Assembly (NCBI RefSeq): GCF_000376565.1 | Contig: NZ_BARG01000012.1 | Coordinates: 39,482 to 103,481, forward strand | Source of the DNA: Streptomyces hokutonensis | GTDB lineage: Bacteria; Actinomycetota; Actinomycetes; Streptomycetales; Streptomycetaceae | Length of the DNA stretch: 64,000 bases | Direction of reading: 5' to 3' | In this document: piece by piece, positions 52,529 to 61,466 of the stretch | Numbering within the stretch: position 1 is the first letter of the stretch | Layout: every line of letters begins with the position of its first letter | The notes under the pieces: model-generated | The model's input: the letters and a program-made list of their open reading frames with translations, nothing else | The model's database searches: none | Told to the model about the DNA's origin: nothing | Made by a program: the position numbers and the translations under genes

Positions 52529-52545
52529 TCTGACGGAACGTCAGA
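52529..52545. promoter_or_regulatory. Inverted-repeat operator for the thiolase operon
   Basis: TCTGACG-GAA-CGTCAGA, perfect 7-bp arms with a 3-bp spacer, right before the DUF35 start. This has the shape of a TetR-family operator; similar TGACG-N3-CGTCA sites stand before CoA-ester catabolic genes in many Streptomyces, from memory. The regulator is not adjacent. Confidence 0.65.
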
Positions 52546-52721
52546 AGTGTGCCACGGGCAACGGAAAATGAGCAGGGCGTTTCGGTGAACCATCGAGCCG
52601 CTTCCGGCGTCGTGATACCGGGAGGGACGGCCGGGGCCCACGGGGGTGGTTCCGGCCGTCTCCCGTTTCGCGCACGGGCCCCGGAAAGACTCCCTCCGCT
52701 TGATCGGATACAGTCCGCCGG

Positions 52722-53258
52722 GTGTCCGAAACTCAAGGCTCCGTCCCCAACTCCGCGCCGGACTCCCACTGTTCGAGCTGTGGATCGCCCTACGGAGAGG
52801 GCGTCTCCGGCTGGCCCCGCACCTGCCCGGCCTGTGGCACGGTCGCCTACCGCAACCCGCTGCCCGTCGCCGTCGCACTCCAGCCGGTGTACGACACGAA
52901 GGGCACCGCCCTGGTCGTCATCACCCGAACCGTGGCCCCCGCGCGCGGAGGCGTCGCCCTGCCGGGCGGCTACGTCGACCACCGCGAGGACTGGCGGCAG
53001 GCCCTCGTCCGCGAACTCAGGGAGGAGACCGGCATCGAGGCCGCGAGCCGCGACGTACGACTCGTCGACGCCATCAGCTCGCCCGACGGCCATCTCCTGC
53101 TCTTCGGAGTCCTCCCCGAACGCCCGGTCGAAACCCTGCCCAAGTCCGCCGCCACCGACGAGACGGAGGGCTGGCACCTCCTGCGCAGGCCGGAGGAGCT
53201 CGCCTTCCCGCTCCACTCCGTGGCCGTCAGGGCCTGGTTCGAAGGCCGGTACATCTGA
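52722..53258 (+). CDS. Nudix hydrolase with N-terminal zinc ribbon
   Basis: A 178-residue protein with a zinc ribbon (CSSCG...CPACG, about residues 17-40) followed by a Nudix domain. The Nudix box is GGYVDHREDWRQALVRELRE plus ETGI, with all catalytic Glu residues present. The pattern resembles NADH pyrophosphatase-like Nudix enzymes, and a nucleotide-sugar or NAD-type diphosphate is a likely substrate, but it is too short for NudC. It is divergent from the DUF35-thiolase operon and ends two bases before the GH31 stop. Confidence 0.88.
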   Translation: MSETQGSVPNSAPDSHCSSCGSPYGEGVSGWPRTCPACGTVAYRNPLPVAVALQPVYDTKGTALVVITRTVAPARGGVALPGGYVDHREDWRQALVRELREETGIEAASRDVRLVDAISSPDGHLLLFGVLPERPVETLPKSAATDETEGWHLLRRPEELAFPLHSVAVRAWFEGRYI

Positions 53259-53260
53259 GG

Positions 53261-55627
53261 TCAGCCCTCGCCCAGCCCCCGCACCCGCACCGGGCAGGAC
53301 GGCGCGCTCACGCCGTCCTCCGACTCCCGCTCCACGACCACCCGCCGGCCCTCCCAGCGGGCGACGTACCGCTCGATCTCCGGTTCGTCCCAGCCGTCGC
53401 CCGCGTCCGGCACCACCAGCCCGCCCCCGGTCCGCCCACGGGCGGGCGCCCACACCTCCAGCTCGAGACCGCCGTCCGCACCGCGCACCGGCAGGACGGC
53501 ACCCGCACGCGCGAACACCGGAATCCGCGCCAACGGGGCATCGACGAGAACCTGGGCCGGCCCCTCGTACGCCCGCTCCGTCTCCGTGTCGTACCAACGC
53601 CCTCTGGGCAGCTGCACCGCACGCCGGTCCGACCCCGGATAGAGCACCGGCGCCACCAGGAGACAGTCACCCAGCAGGAAGGCATCCTCGCAGTCCCGTA
53701 GTGCACGATCCTCCGTAGCGCCCCACCAGAGGGGCCGCACATACGGTGCCCCGGTCCGTCGCGCCAGATGCGCCAGCGTCATGAAGTACGGCAGCAGCCG
53801 CTGTCTCTCGACGAGCGCCACGCGTGCGTGCTCCAGTACGTCGGCACCGAACTCCCAGGGTTCGCGACGCCCCGCGCGTAGACTCGCGTGCGTACGGAAC
53901 AGCGGCAGATACGCGCCCAGTTGGAACCAGCGCAGATACAGCTCGGGCGACGGACTCCCGTCGAAGCCGCCGACGTCCGGCCCCGAGTACGGCACCCCGC
54001 ACAGCCCCAGCCCCATCACCAGCGACAGCGAGGCCCGCAGCCCCGGCCAGCCGGTGGCCACATCGCCGGACCAGGTACCCCCGTAGGCCTGCATCCCGGC
54101 CCACCCGGAGCGCGAGAAGAGGAACGGCCGCTCCTGGGGGGCCAGTTCGCGCAAGGCCTCGTAGGCCGCCCTGGCCATGCACAGCGCGTACACGTTGTGC
54201 GCCTCACGATGGTCACCGCCCCGCCCCTCCAGGTCGTGCCGGGCCGAAAGCGGCAGCGTCGAATCCCCGAAGGCGGCGAACGACGTGGGCTCGTTCATGT
54301 CGTGCCAGAAACCCGCGAACCCCTGGGCGAGCCGCTCCTGGTAGAGCCCGCCCCACCACTCCCGCACACGCGCGTGCGTGAAGTCCGGGAAAACCGCCTC
54401 CCCGGGCCATACGACACCCCGCACCAGCCGTCCCGAGGCGTCCCGCACGAAGGCGTCCTCGGCCGTGCCGCTGTCGTAGACGGCGTTCCCGGGCTCGGCC
54501 TTCACGGCGGGGTCGACGATCGACACCAGTCTGATGCCGTCCCGCCGCAACTCCTCGGCGAGCACCGGCAGTTTCGGGAAGTGCTCGTGGTCGACGGTGA
54601 ACACCTGGTGCTCGTCGTAGTGGTCGATGTCCAGGTGGACGGCGTCCAGCGGCAGACCGCGCTCCTGGTAGCCGGCGACGATCCGCCGGACCTCCTGCTC
54701 ACTGCCGAAGCCCCACCGCGCGTGATGGTGCCCCAGCGCCCACGCCGGCGGCAGCGCGGGAGCACCGGTGAGCGAGACCCAGGCGTGCAGCACGCGCGCG
54801 GGAGTGCCCACGATCACCCAGCAGCGCAGCGGACCGCCGTCCATCCGCAGCTCGGACGCCCCCGCCCGGTCGTGCCCGGAACCGGCACCCTCCTCGCCCT
54901 CCCGCAGCGTCACCGTGCCGTCCCAGGAGGTGTCGTGGAACACCAGATGCGTGGCCGCGTCGGCCACCACCAGCTGCACCGGCATCGTGATGTACAGCGG
55001 ATCGTCACCGGGTGCGAAGGCACGCCCGGGGTCGGTGTTCCACAGCCGGTACGTCCCGTCGCGCAGCCGGGGGCCCGAAGCGCGCCCGCCGAGCCCGAAG
55101 AACCGCGCGTCCGCGGCCACCTCCGACCGCTGCATCCAGCGTGCCGTGCCCCCGCCCACCGGCTCCCACCAGCGCGGCGGCAGATCCCGGCGCAGCGTCA
55201 CACCACCGGGCGTACGCACCTCGACCGCACCGTGCCGCGACACGGCGACCGTCACCCGCTCCGCCACGACCCGCCACCCGCCGTCCTTGTCCGGCTCCAG
55301 GACGGCCCGGGGGTCCGGCTCGGGGCACCGCCCGGCAAGGGCGTACGAGGGCTCCGGAGCGGCCCCGTCCCAGCCCCAGAAGACCGCCCCGTTCACGGCG
55401 ACGGTGATGCGCAACTCGGAACGGCTGAACCGGATGACTCCGCCACCGGGCCCGGGCTCCGCGTCCCGCACCGGCCCGGGCACCCGCGCCCGCTCGGCCC
55501 CCCGCGCGGGCAGCCCGGTGGCGTCCGCACGCTTCCTCCGCCACGCCGCCCGTACGGTACGCAACCCCTGCGCCGCCCCCGTTGAACCGACCACCTTCAC
55601 CGAACGCACCAGGTCACGACCATCCAT
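53261..55627 (-). CDS. Glycoside hydrolase family 31 (alpha-glucosidase/xylosidase type)
   Basis: A 788-residue enzyme. The nucleophile motif is GFWHDMNEPTSF and the acid/base region is GTWSGDVATGWPGLRASLSL. N-terminal beta-sandwich and the catalytic barrel segment LDAVHLDIDHYDEHQVFTVD are also present. No signal peptide, so it acts inside the cell on imported alpha-glucosides or similar sugars. The ATG at 55627 is preferred over the GTG at 55636 by spacing to AGGG. It is convergent with the Nudix gene with two bases between stops. Confidence 0.92.
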   Translation of the reverse strand: MDGRDLVRSVKVVGSTGAAQGLRTVRAAWRRKRADATGLPARGAERARVPGPVRDAEPGPGGGVIRFSRSELRITVAVNGAVFWGWDGAAPEPSYALAGRCPEPDPRAVLEPDKDGGWRVVAERVTVAVSRHGAVEVRTPGGVTLRRDLPPRWWEPVGGGTARWMQRSEVAADARFFGLGGRASGPRLRDGTYRLWNTDPGRAFAPGDDPLYITMPVQLVVADAATHLVFHDTSWDGTVTLREGEEGAGSGHDRAGASELRMDGGPLRCWVIVGTPARVLHAWVSLTGAPALPPAWALGHHHARWGFGSEQEVRRIVAGYQERGLPLDAVHLDIDHYDEHQVFTVDHEHFPKLPVLAEELRRDGIRLVSIVDPAVKAEPGNAVYDSGTAEDAFVRDASGRLVRGVVWPGEAVFPDFTHARVREWWGGLYQERLAQGFAGFWHDMNEPTSFAAFGDSTLPLSARHDLEGRGGDHREAHNVYALCMARAAYEALRELAPQERPFLFSRSGWAGMQAYGGTWSGDVATGWPGLRASLSLVMGLGLCGVPYSGPDVGGFDGSPSPELYLRWFQLGAYLPLFRTHASLRAGRREPWEFGADVLEHARVALVERQRLLPYFMTLAHLARRTGAPYVRPLWWGATEDRALRDCEDAFLLGDCLLVAPVLYPGSDRRAVQLPRGRWYDTETERAYEGPAQVLVDAPLARIPVFARAGAVLPVRGADGGLELEVWAPARGRTGGGLVVPDAGDGWDEPEIERYVARWEGRRVVVERESEDGVSAPSCPVRVRGLGEG

Positions 55628-55841
55628 GCTGCTCACCCTGCCATTACGAGCCCCGGATAACCGCGTCGTTCAACTTCCGTTCACCCGTGGTGGGACCACA
55701 TCTTCATGGCACGGACCATGTGGAACGTGCCCTGGTGCAGAAGTCGATCACATGGCATCGTCCGTGTCAGCCGCGTCACGCGCACACCCCCGCACGTGCG
55801 CGACCGACGCACACGACGCGCACAGTCCCGGGAGCCGCCCC

Positions 55842-57809
55842 ATGTCGACCGCGAACCCCCTGCCGCTCTGGCAGCCAGATCCGGAACGCATCGCCCAGGC
55901 ACAGGTCACCAGGTTCCAGTCCTGGGCGGCCGAACACCACGGAGCCCCCGCCGACGGCGGCTACACGGCACTGCACCGCTGGTCCGTCGACGAACTGGAC
56001 ACGTTCTGGCAGGCCGTCACCGAGTGGTTCGACGTCCGCTTCTCGACCCCTTACGCGCGCGTGCTCGGCGACCGCTCGATGCCCGGCGCGCACTGGTTCC
56101 CCGGAGCGACCCTCAACTACGCCGAGCACGCCCTGCGCGCGAGCGCGACCCGCGCCCACGAACCGGCCCTCCTGTACGTCGACGAGACCCACGAGCCGAC
56201 CCCGGTCACCTGGGCGGAGCTCCGTCGCCAGGTCGGCTCCCTGGCCGCCGAACTGCGCACCCTCGGCGTACGCCCCGGAGACCGCGTCAGCGGCTACCTC
56301 CCGAACATCCCGCAGGCCGTCGTCGCCCTGCTCGCGACAGCGGCCGTGGGCGGCGTCTGGACGTCCTGCGCCCCCGACTTCGGCGCCCGCAGCGTCCTCG
56401 ACCGCTTCCAACAGGTCGAACCGGTCGTCCTGTTCACCGTCGACGGCTACCGCTACGGAGGCAAGGAGCACGACCGCCGCGACACGGTCGCCGAACTCCG
56501 CCGCGAACTGCCCACCCTCCGCGCGGTGGTCCACATTCCCCTGCTGGGCACCGACGCCCCCGAAGGCGCCTTGGACTGGTCGTCCCTCACCTCGGCCGAC
56601 GTGGAACCCGTCTTCGAAGAGGTCCCCTTCGAGCATCCCCTCTGGGTGCTCTACTCCTCGGGCACGACAGGCCTCCCCAAGGCCATCGTCCAGTCCCAGG
56701 GCGGCATCCTCGTAGAACACCTCAAACAACTCGGCCTGCACTGCGACCTCGGTCCCGAGGACCGCTTCTTCTGGTACACGTCCACCGGCTGGATGATGTG
56801 GAACTTCCTCGTCTCCGGCCTCCTGACGGGCACGACGATCGTCCTCTACGACGGCAGCCCCGGGTACCCCGACACGGCCGCCCAGTGGCGCATCGCCGAA
56901 CGCACCGGAGCGACCCTCTACGGGACCTCGGCCGCGTATGTCATGGCCTGCCGTAAGGCCGGCGTGCACCCGTCCCGCGACTTCGACCTCTCCAATGTGC
57001 GGTGCGTCGCCACCACCGGATCACCCCTGCCCCCGGACGGGTTCCGCTGGCTGCACGACGAGGTCCGCGACGACCTGTGGATCGCCTCGGTCAGCGGCGG
57101 CACGGACGTCTGCTCCTGCTTCGCCGGAGCCGTACCGACCCTCCCGGTGTACATCGGCGAACTCCAGGCTCCCGGCCTGGGCACCGACCTCCAGTCCTGG
57201 GATCCGAACGGCCACCCCCTGGTCGACGAGGTCGGCGAGTTGGTGGTCACCAACCCCATGCCGTCCATGCCGATCTACTTCTGGAACGACCCCGACGGCA
57301 CCCGCTACCACGACAGCTACTTCGACACCTACCCCGGAGTGTGGCGCCACGGCGACTGGATCACCGTCACCTCCCGGGGCTCCGTCGTCATCCACGGCCG
57401 CTCCGACTCCACGCTCAACCGCCAAGGCGTGCGCATGGGTTCGGCCGACATCTACGAGGCCGTCGAACGGCTCCCGGAGATCAAGGAGTCCCTCGTCATC
57501 GGCATCGAACAGCCCGACGGCGGCTACTGGATGCCCCTTTTCGTGCACCTCGCCCCAGGGGCCGTCCTCGACGACGCCCTCCTGGGCCGCATCAAGCAGA
57601 CGATCCGCGAACAACTCTCCCCACGCCACGTCCCCGACGAGGTCATCGAGGTCCCCGGCGTCCCGCACACCCTCACCGGAAAACGCATCGAGGTACCCGT
57701 CAAACGCCTCCTCCAGGGCACCCCGTTGGAGAAGGCGGTCAACCCGGGCTCCATCGACAACCTCGGCCTGCTGAGCTTCTACGAGGAGCTCGCCCGCAAA
57801 CGCGCCTGA
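55842..57809 (+). CDS. Acetoacetyl-CoA synthetase
   Basis: A 655-residue ANL-superfamily ligase that activates acetoacetate with ATP and CoA. Its N-terminal PLWQPDPERIAQAQVTRFQ, P-loop LYSSGTTGLPKAIVQSQGGI, FFWYTSTGWMMWN, and late HGRSDSTLNRQGVRMGSADI and LTGKRIEVPVKRLLQG with the catalytic Lys in the A10 region match the AACS family rather than acetyl-CoA synthetase. Length is typical. ATG has GGGAG upstream. It salvages ketone-body or polyhydroxybutyrate carbon. Confidence 0.93.
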   Translation: MSTANPLPLWQPDPERIAQAQVTRFQSWAAEHHGAPADGGYTALHRWSVDELDTFWQAVTEWFDVRFSTPYARVLGDRSMPGAHWFPGATLNYAEHALRASATRAHEPALLYVDETHEPTPVTWAELRRQVGSLAAELRTLGVRPGDRVSGYLPNIPQAVVALLATAAVGGVWTSCAPDFGARSVLDRFQQVEPVVLFTVDGYRYGGKEHDRRDTVAELRRELPTLRAVVHIPLLGTDAPEGALDWSSLTSADVEPVFEEVPFEHPLWVLYSSGTTGLPKAIVQSQGGILVEHLKQLGLHCDLGPEDRFFWYTSTGWMMWNFLVSGLLTGTTIVLYDGSPGYPDTAAQWRIAERTGATLYGTSAAYVMACRKAGVHPSRDFDLSNVRCVATTGSPLPPDGFRWLHDEVRDDLWIASVSGGTDVCSCFAGAVPTLPVYIGELQAPGLGTDLQSWDPNGHPLVDEVGELVVTNPMPSMPIYFWNDPDGTRYHDSYFDTYPGVWRHGDWITVTSRGSVVIHGRSDSTLNRQGVRMGSADIYEAVERLPEIKESLVIGIEQPDGGYWMPLFVHLAPGAVLDDALLGRIKQTIREQLSPRHVPDEVIEVPGVPHTLTGKRIEVPVKRLLQGTPLEKAVNPGSIDNLGLLSFYEELARKRA

Positions 57810-57830
57810 TCGCCCTCCCGTAGAGGCCGA

Positions 57831-59156
57831 TCACCCTCCATAGGTGGCCTCGGACTCGCCCTCGCCGAGCACAGCGGCGAAGTCCGAGGCCAGCCGTACC
57901 GCGTCGGCCGGTTCGAGTTCGGCGACGGAGATCCGCACCCCCGGCTCGGACGCCAGCCGGAACCGGGCGCCCGCGGCGACCCACCAGCCGTACGACCGCA
58001 GCCCGTTGACCACTGCGGACTCGTCCCGCACCGGCACCCAGAGATTCAACCCGCTCGCCCCGTGCGACGTGATCCCACGGAAGCCCAACTCCTCGCGGAG
58101 GGTCTCCCGGCGCAGTCCGTACGCCTCCTGAGCACGCGTGACCAACGCGCGCGTGCCGTCGTCCGTCATCAGCCCGTGGACGGTCTCCTGGAGGAGATGA
58201 CTCACCCAGCCGGACGTCAGCAGCAACCGCCCGTCGTGCCGCGCCAGCGTGGTCCGGTCGCAGGCAGCCGCGGCCCACCGCAGGTCGGTGCCGAGGAACT
58301 TGCTCACCGTCCGCACATGCACCCAGCGCGGCAACCCACTTGCAGCCAGCGACCACAGGGGGGCGCCCGCCACGGCGGACGCGTGATCGTTCTCTACGAC
58401 GAGCACCTCGGGCCCGTCCCGGAGCACCTCGACCAGGGCGTCGCGGCGCGCGGCCGAGAAGCTGCCGCCGTACGGATTCTGCGCCCGGGGACTGCACACC
58501 ACGGCACGCACACCCGCCCGCAGCGCCACGCGCAGCGCATCGGGACGCAAACCCTCGTCGTCGACTGCGACCGGAACACTCCGCAGCCCCAACGCCGTGA
58601 CCAGGTCCAGCAGATGGTGATACCCGGGATCCTCCATGGCCACCGCGTCCCCGGGCCGCAACTCCACCGACAGCAGCCGCCCGATCAGATCCAGCGCACC
58701 GTGCGCGAAGGTCACCTGCTCCACGGGCACACCGTCGCGTCCCATCCAGTCCCGTACGGCCTCCTCCAACCGCGCCAGCCGAGGCGTCGACCGGTGCGAC
58801 CGCGCACCCGGGGACAGCCGCGAGGGCGGTACCAACGCGGGCAGGAAGAGCGGGTCGGGGTGCCCGCCGGCCAGATCCCGCAGCCCCTCCGGGACCCGGG
58901 GCGGCCGTCGGGACGCCACTGCGGGCGCCTGTGCCACCACGGTGCCGCCCCGCCCGCGCGTGACGACGATGCCCCGCTGCCGCAGTTCCTTGTAGGCGGT
59001 GGCGACCGTGCCCGGACTCACCCCGAGCTCGTCCGCGAGCCGCCGCACCGGAGGCAGCGCGGCATCCGGCCCCAGCACGCCCTCGGCCACGGCCCTCTCG
59101 ACGGACGCGGCAATCCCCTTGGCCGTCGTACCGCTGATCCCATATTGTATTGCCAC
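57831..59156 (-). CDS. MocR-type regulator with aminotransferase domain
   Basis: A 441-residue GntR/MocR protein. HTH at the N-terminus: ASVERAVAEGVLGPDAALPP, VRRLADELGVSPGTVATAYK. Aminotransferase domain: FAHGALDLIGRLLSVEL, AMEDPGYHHLLDLVTAL, CSPRAQNPYGGSFSAARR and the PLP-lysine region TVSKFLGTDLRWAAAACD. The GTG start at 59156 lies inside an inverted-repeat operator shared with the divergent MFS gene. It probably represses itself and controls that transporter. Confidence 0.88.
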   Translation of the reverse strand: MAIQYGISGTTAKGIAASVERAVAEGVLGPDAALPPVRRLADELGVSPGTVATAYKELRQRGIVVTRGRGGTVVAQAPAVASRRPPRVPEGLRDLAGGHPDPLFLPALVPPSRLSPGARSHRSTPRLARLEEAVRDWMGRDGVPVEQVTFAHGALDLIGRLLSVELRPGDAVAMEDPGYHHLLDLVTALGLRSVPVAVDDEGLRPDALRVALRAGVRAVVCSPRAQNPYGGSFSAARRDALVEVLRDGPEVLVVENDHASAVAGAPLWSLAASGLPRWVHVRTVSKFLGTDLRWAAAACDRTTLARHDGRLLLTSGWVSHLLQETVHGLMTDDGTRALVTRAQEAYGLRRETLREELGFRGITSHGASGLNLWVPVRDESAVVNGLRSYGWWVAAGARFRLASEPGVRISVAELEPADAVRLASDFAAVLGEGESEATYGG

Positions 59157-59182
59157 GTTATCAACTATGTACCAATACATAA
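59143..59182. promoter_or_regulatory. Inverted-repeat operator overlapping the MocR start codon
   Basis: TATTGTATTG (59143-59152) and CAATACATAA (59173-59182) are inverted repeats matching at 8 of 10 bases with 20 bases between. The span covers the MocR start codon and most of the 45-bp divergent intergenic. The AT-richness contrasts with the surroundings, as expected for a promoter and operator. Confidence 0.5.
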
Positions 59183-59201
59183 TGCGATGCAAGGGGGAGC
59201 A

Positions 59202-60476
59202 GTGAGCACGACCCGTCGCACAGCCGTAAGGCCGAAACGCATACCCGGAGGACGCGACGGTCGCAGAATGCTCGCGATCGCCCTCGTCGACCGCACCGGC
59301 AGCGGCCTGTGGGCCTCCGTGTCCGTCCTTTACTTCACCTACGTCTCGCATCTCTCCGTCGCGCAGGTCGGCACCCTCGCCGCGATCGCGGGAGCCATCG
59401 GCATCGCAGGGGCACCCCTGGGCGGTCGCCTCGCCGACCGCTTCCCGCTCACCCGCGTCCTCACCGCCCTCCAACTCCTGCGCGCCCTCGCCTCCTTCGC
59501 CCTGCTCACCACGGACAACTACGTCCTCCTGATCGCGTTCTCGGCCGCCGGCGGCTTCGGCGACCGCGCCGCCAACGTGCTCACCAAGCTCTACGCCACC
59601 CGCGTCGCCGGACCGGACCGCATCCGCTACCAGGCCATCAGCAGAACCGTCGCCAACGCGGGCTGGGCGCTGGGCGGTCTCGCCGCAGCGGCCGCACTCG
59701 CCCTCGGCACAACCGCCGCCTACCACTGGCTCCTTCTGGGCGACGCCCTCTCCTTCGTCGCCGTCGCGACGCTCACCGTGCGCTGCGGCGAACCCCCGTC
59801 ACCGCGCCGCGTCATCGCGACGTCGAAGGACGCGCCACCCGCGAACAAGCCTCCGAACCCCTGGCGCGACCGCACCTACCTCGCCTACGTCGCGACTGAG
59901 ACCGTGCTCTTCCTCGACGACGCCGTCTTCAAGGTCGGCCTGCCACTGTGGATCGCCCACGCCAGCGAGGCACCGCACGGCCTGGCACCCCTGTTGATGG
60001 TCCTCAACAACGTGATGGTCGTGGCCCTCCAAGTCCCCTTGGCCCGCTTCGGCGCCACGACGACAGCCGCCCGCAACCTGCTGATACCGCTCTCCGCGGC
60101 CTTCGCCCTGGGCGGGGCCACCATGGCCCTCTCGGCCACCGGCGGAGCCGTCACCGCGACCGTGCTCCTCACTGTCTCGGCGGCCGCCTTCACCATGGCG
60201 GAAATGCTGCACGCCACCGTCTCCTGGGAACTCTCCGTCGCCCTCGCACCCGGCACCGCGCAAGGCGCCTACCTCGGCGTCCACGGACTCGCCCAGTCGA
60301 CCCAGCGCAGCATCGGCCCACTCGCGGTCACCGCGGCCATCGCCACCGGCCCCCTCGGCTGGACCGTCTTCGGCACCGCCATCGCTCTGACCTGCATGAT
60401 TCAGCACCGCTTGGTCCGCGAGCCGCTCGCTCGGACGCCGTTGTCAGTGCCGCCGGTTACTGTGAGTGAGCATTGA
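59202..60476 (+). CDS. MFS transporter
   Basis: A 424-residue protein with about 12 membrane segments (for example AGAIGIAGAPLGGRLADRFP in loop 2-3, LLMVLNNVMVVALQVPLARF in the second half). It looks like a drug-efflux-type MFS, but the substrate is not identifiable. The GTG start has AAGGGGGAG in front. It is divergent from the MocR regulator and almost certainly its target. Confidence 0.88.
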   Translation: MSTTRRTAVRPKRIPGGRDGRRMLAIALVDRTGSGLWASVSVLYFTYVSHLSVAQVGTLAAIAGAIGIAGAPLGGRLADRFPLTRVLTALQLLRALASFALLTTDNYVLLIAFSAAGGFGDRAANVLTKLYATRVAGPDRIRYQAISRTVANAGWALGGLAAAAALALGTTAAYHWLLLGDALSFVAVATLTVRCGEPPSPRRVIATSKDAPPANKPPNPWRDRTYLAYVATETVLFLDDAVFKVGLPLWIAHASEAPHGLAPLLMVLNNVMVVALQVPLARFGATTTAARNLLIPLSAAFALGGATMALSATGGAVTATVLLTVSAAAFTMAEMLHATVSWELSVALAPGTAQGAYLGVHGLAQSTQRSIGPLAVTAAIATGPLGWTVFGTAIALTCMIQHRLVREPLARTPLSVPPVTVSEH

Positions 60477-60498
60477 TCGACCGCGCACAGGGGGAAAC

Positions 60499-61395
60499 AT
60501 GGCGCACACCGACCACCAGACCATGCGACGCGTTCTGCGCCGCGAAATCGCAGGCACCATCGGCCTGTTGACCGACGAGCAGGACTTCCGCGCCATGCGG
60601 CGCTACCGCAGCTTCGTCTTCGACGACCACACGGCCTATCTGCAACAAGTGGAGGCACTCCTCAGGAGCCGAGCCTCCCAGGGCAGCCACACCAGCGTGG
60701 CGCTCTTCGACCCCCAGGAATACGCCGAGTTCTGCACCGACAGCGGCCTGGACCCCGACAACCCGTCGAGCCGCACCCGCTTCACCGCTGAACTCGCCAC
60801 CACCGGACCCACCCTGCCCTACGAGGGCCAGCCCCTCGCCGACCTCCTCCCGGCCCTCGTCGACGAGGCCGTCCGCCAGGCGACCTGGGAGTACGTGACC
60901 ACACTCCTGGCCCGCCTCGGCACCTGCGCCACCTGCGGCGAGGACATCGGCCGCGCGGCCTTCACCCGGGCCTCCGGCCTCCTCGTCCGCATCCTCGACA
61001 CGGCCCGCCCCGGCAACCGACATCTGGTCTGCAGCGTCTCGGGAACACCCGAAACCATCGTCTGCGCCCTCCACGCCGACCAGGACGAGGACGGAGCCAC
61101 CCACCTGGACGATGTCGAAGCCCTCGAATTCACCAGCATCCTCGCCCTCGGCATCGCCACCCGAAGCCCCGGCGGCCTCGTCATGCGCACCACCAGCCCC
61201 GACACGACCGACTGCATCTACGGCTGGCGCCTGCGCGGCAACGGCCTGGAACCCCTGACCGCCGGCGAGGTCTTCGACGCCTACTGCACCGACGTCGAAT
61301 CCGGCGACCTCATCTCCCCGGAATCAGGCGTCGACTACTGCGTGCCGCCCGACCTCGGCGACCTGGAACAGCCCCCGGGAGGACACCACCACTGA
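60499..61395 (+). CDS. Hypothetical protein with a CxxC pair
   Basis: A 298-residue cytoplasmic protein I do not recognise. The N-terminal third is charged and helical (LRREIAGTIGLLTDEQDFRA, HTAYLQQVEALLRSR). A CATCGEDIG stretch in the middle could be half of a metal site. The C-terminal third is acidic. The start has GGGGG six bases before the ATG. It follows the MFS gene on the same strand by 22 bases and may be co-transcribed. Confidence 0.65.
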   Translation: MAHTDHQTMRRVLRREIAGTIGLLTDEQDFRAMRRYRSFVFDDHTAYLQQVEALLRSRASQGSHTSVALFDPQEYAEFCTDSGLDPDNPSSRTRFTAELATTGPTLPYEGQPLADLLPALVDEAVRQATWEYVTTLLARLGTCATCGEDIGRAAFTRASGLLVRILDTARPGNRHLVCSVSGTPETIVCALHADQDEDGATHLDDVEALEFTSILALGIATRSPGGLVMRTTSPDTTDCIYGWRLRGNGLEPLTAGEVFDAYCTDVESGDLISPESGVDYCVPPDLGDLEQPPGGHHH

Positions 61396-61402
61396 ACACG
61401 CC

Positions 61403-61434
61403 AGGGGCGCCCCACCCGGTGGCGGGGCGCCCCT
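61403..61434. terminator. Bidirectional terminator before ptsI
   Basis: Perfect 11-bp stem AGGGGCGCCCC (61403-61413) and GGGGCGCCCCT (61424-61434) with a 10-base loop, between convergent genes. Each arm is itself nearly palindromic, so alternative cruciform folds exist. Confidence 0.88.
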
Positions 61435-61466
61435 GAACCAGAACCGACGGACGACTGCCTGCTCGA

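Noticed and set aside
48958..52533. A 1191-codon open frame on the plus strand across the EAL-CBS-GGDEF and thiolase genes
   Set aside because: Composition is Arg/Pro/Gly/His-rich without domains, while the opposite strand carries clear conserved proteins.
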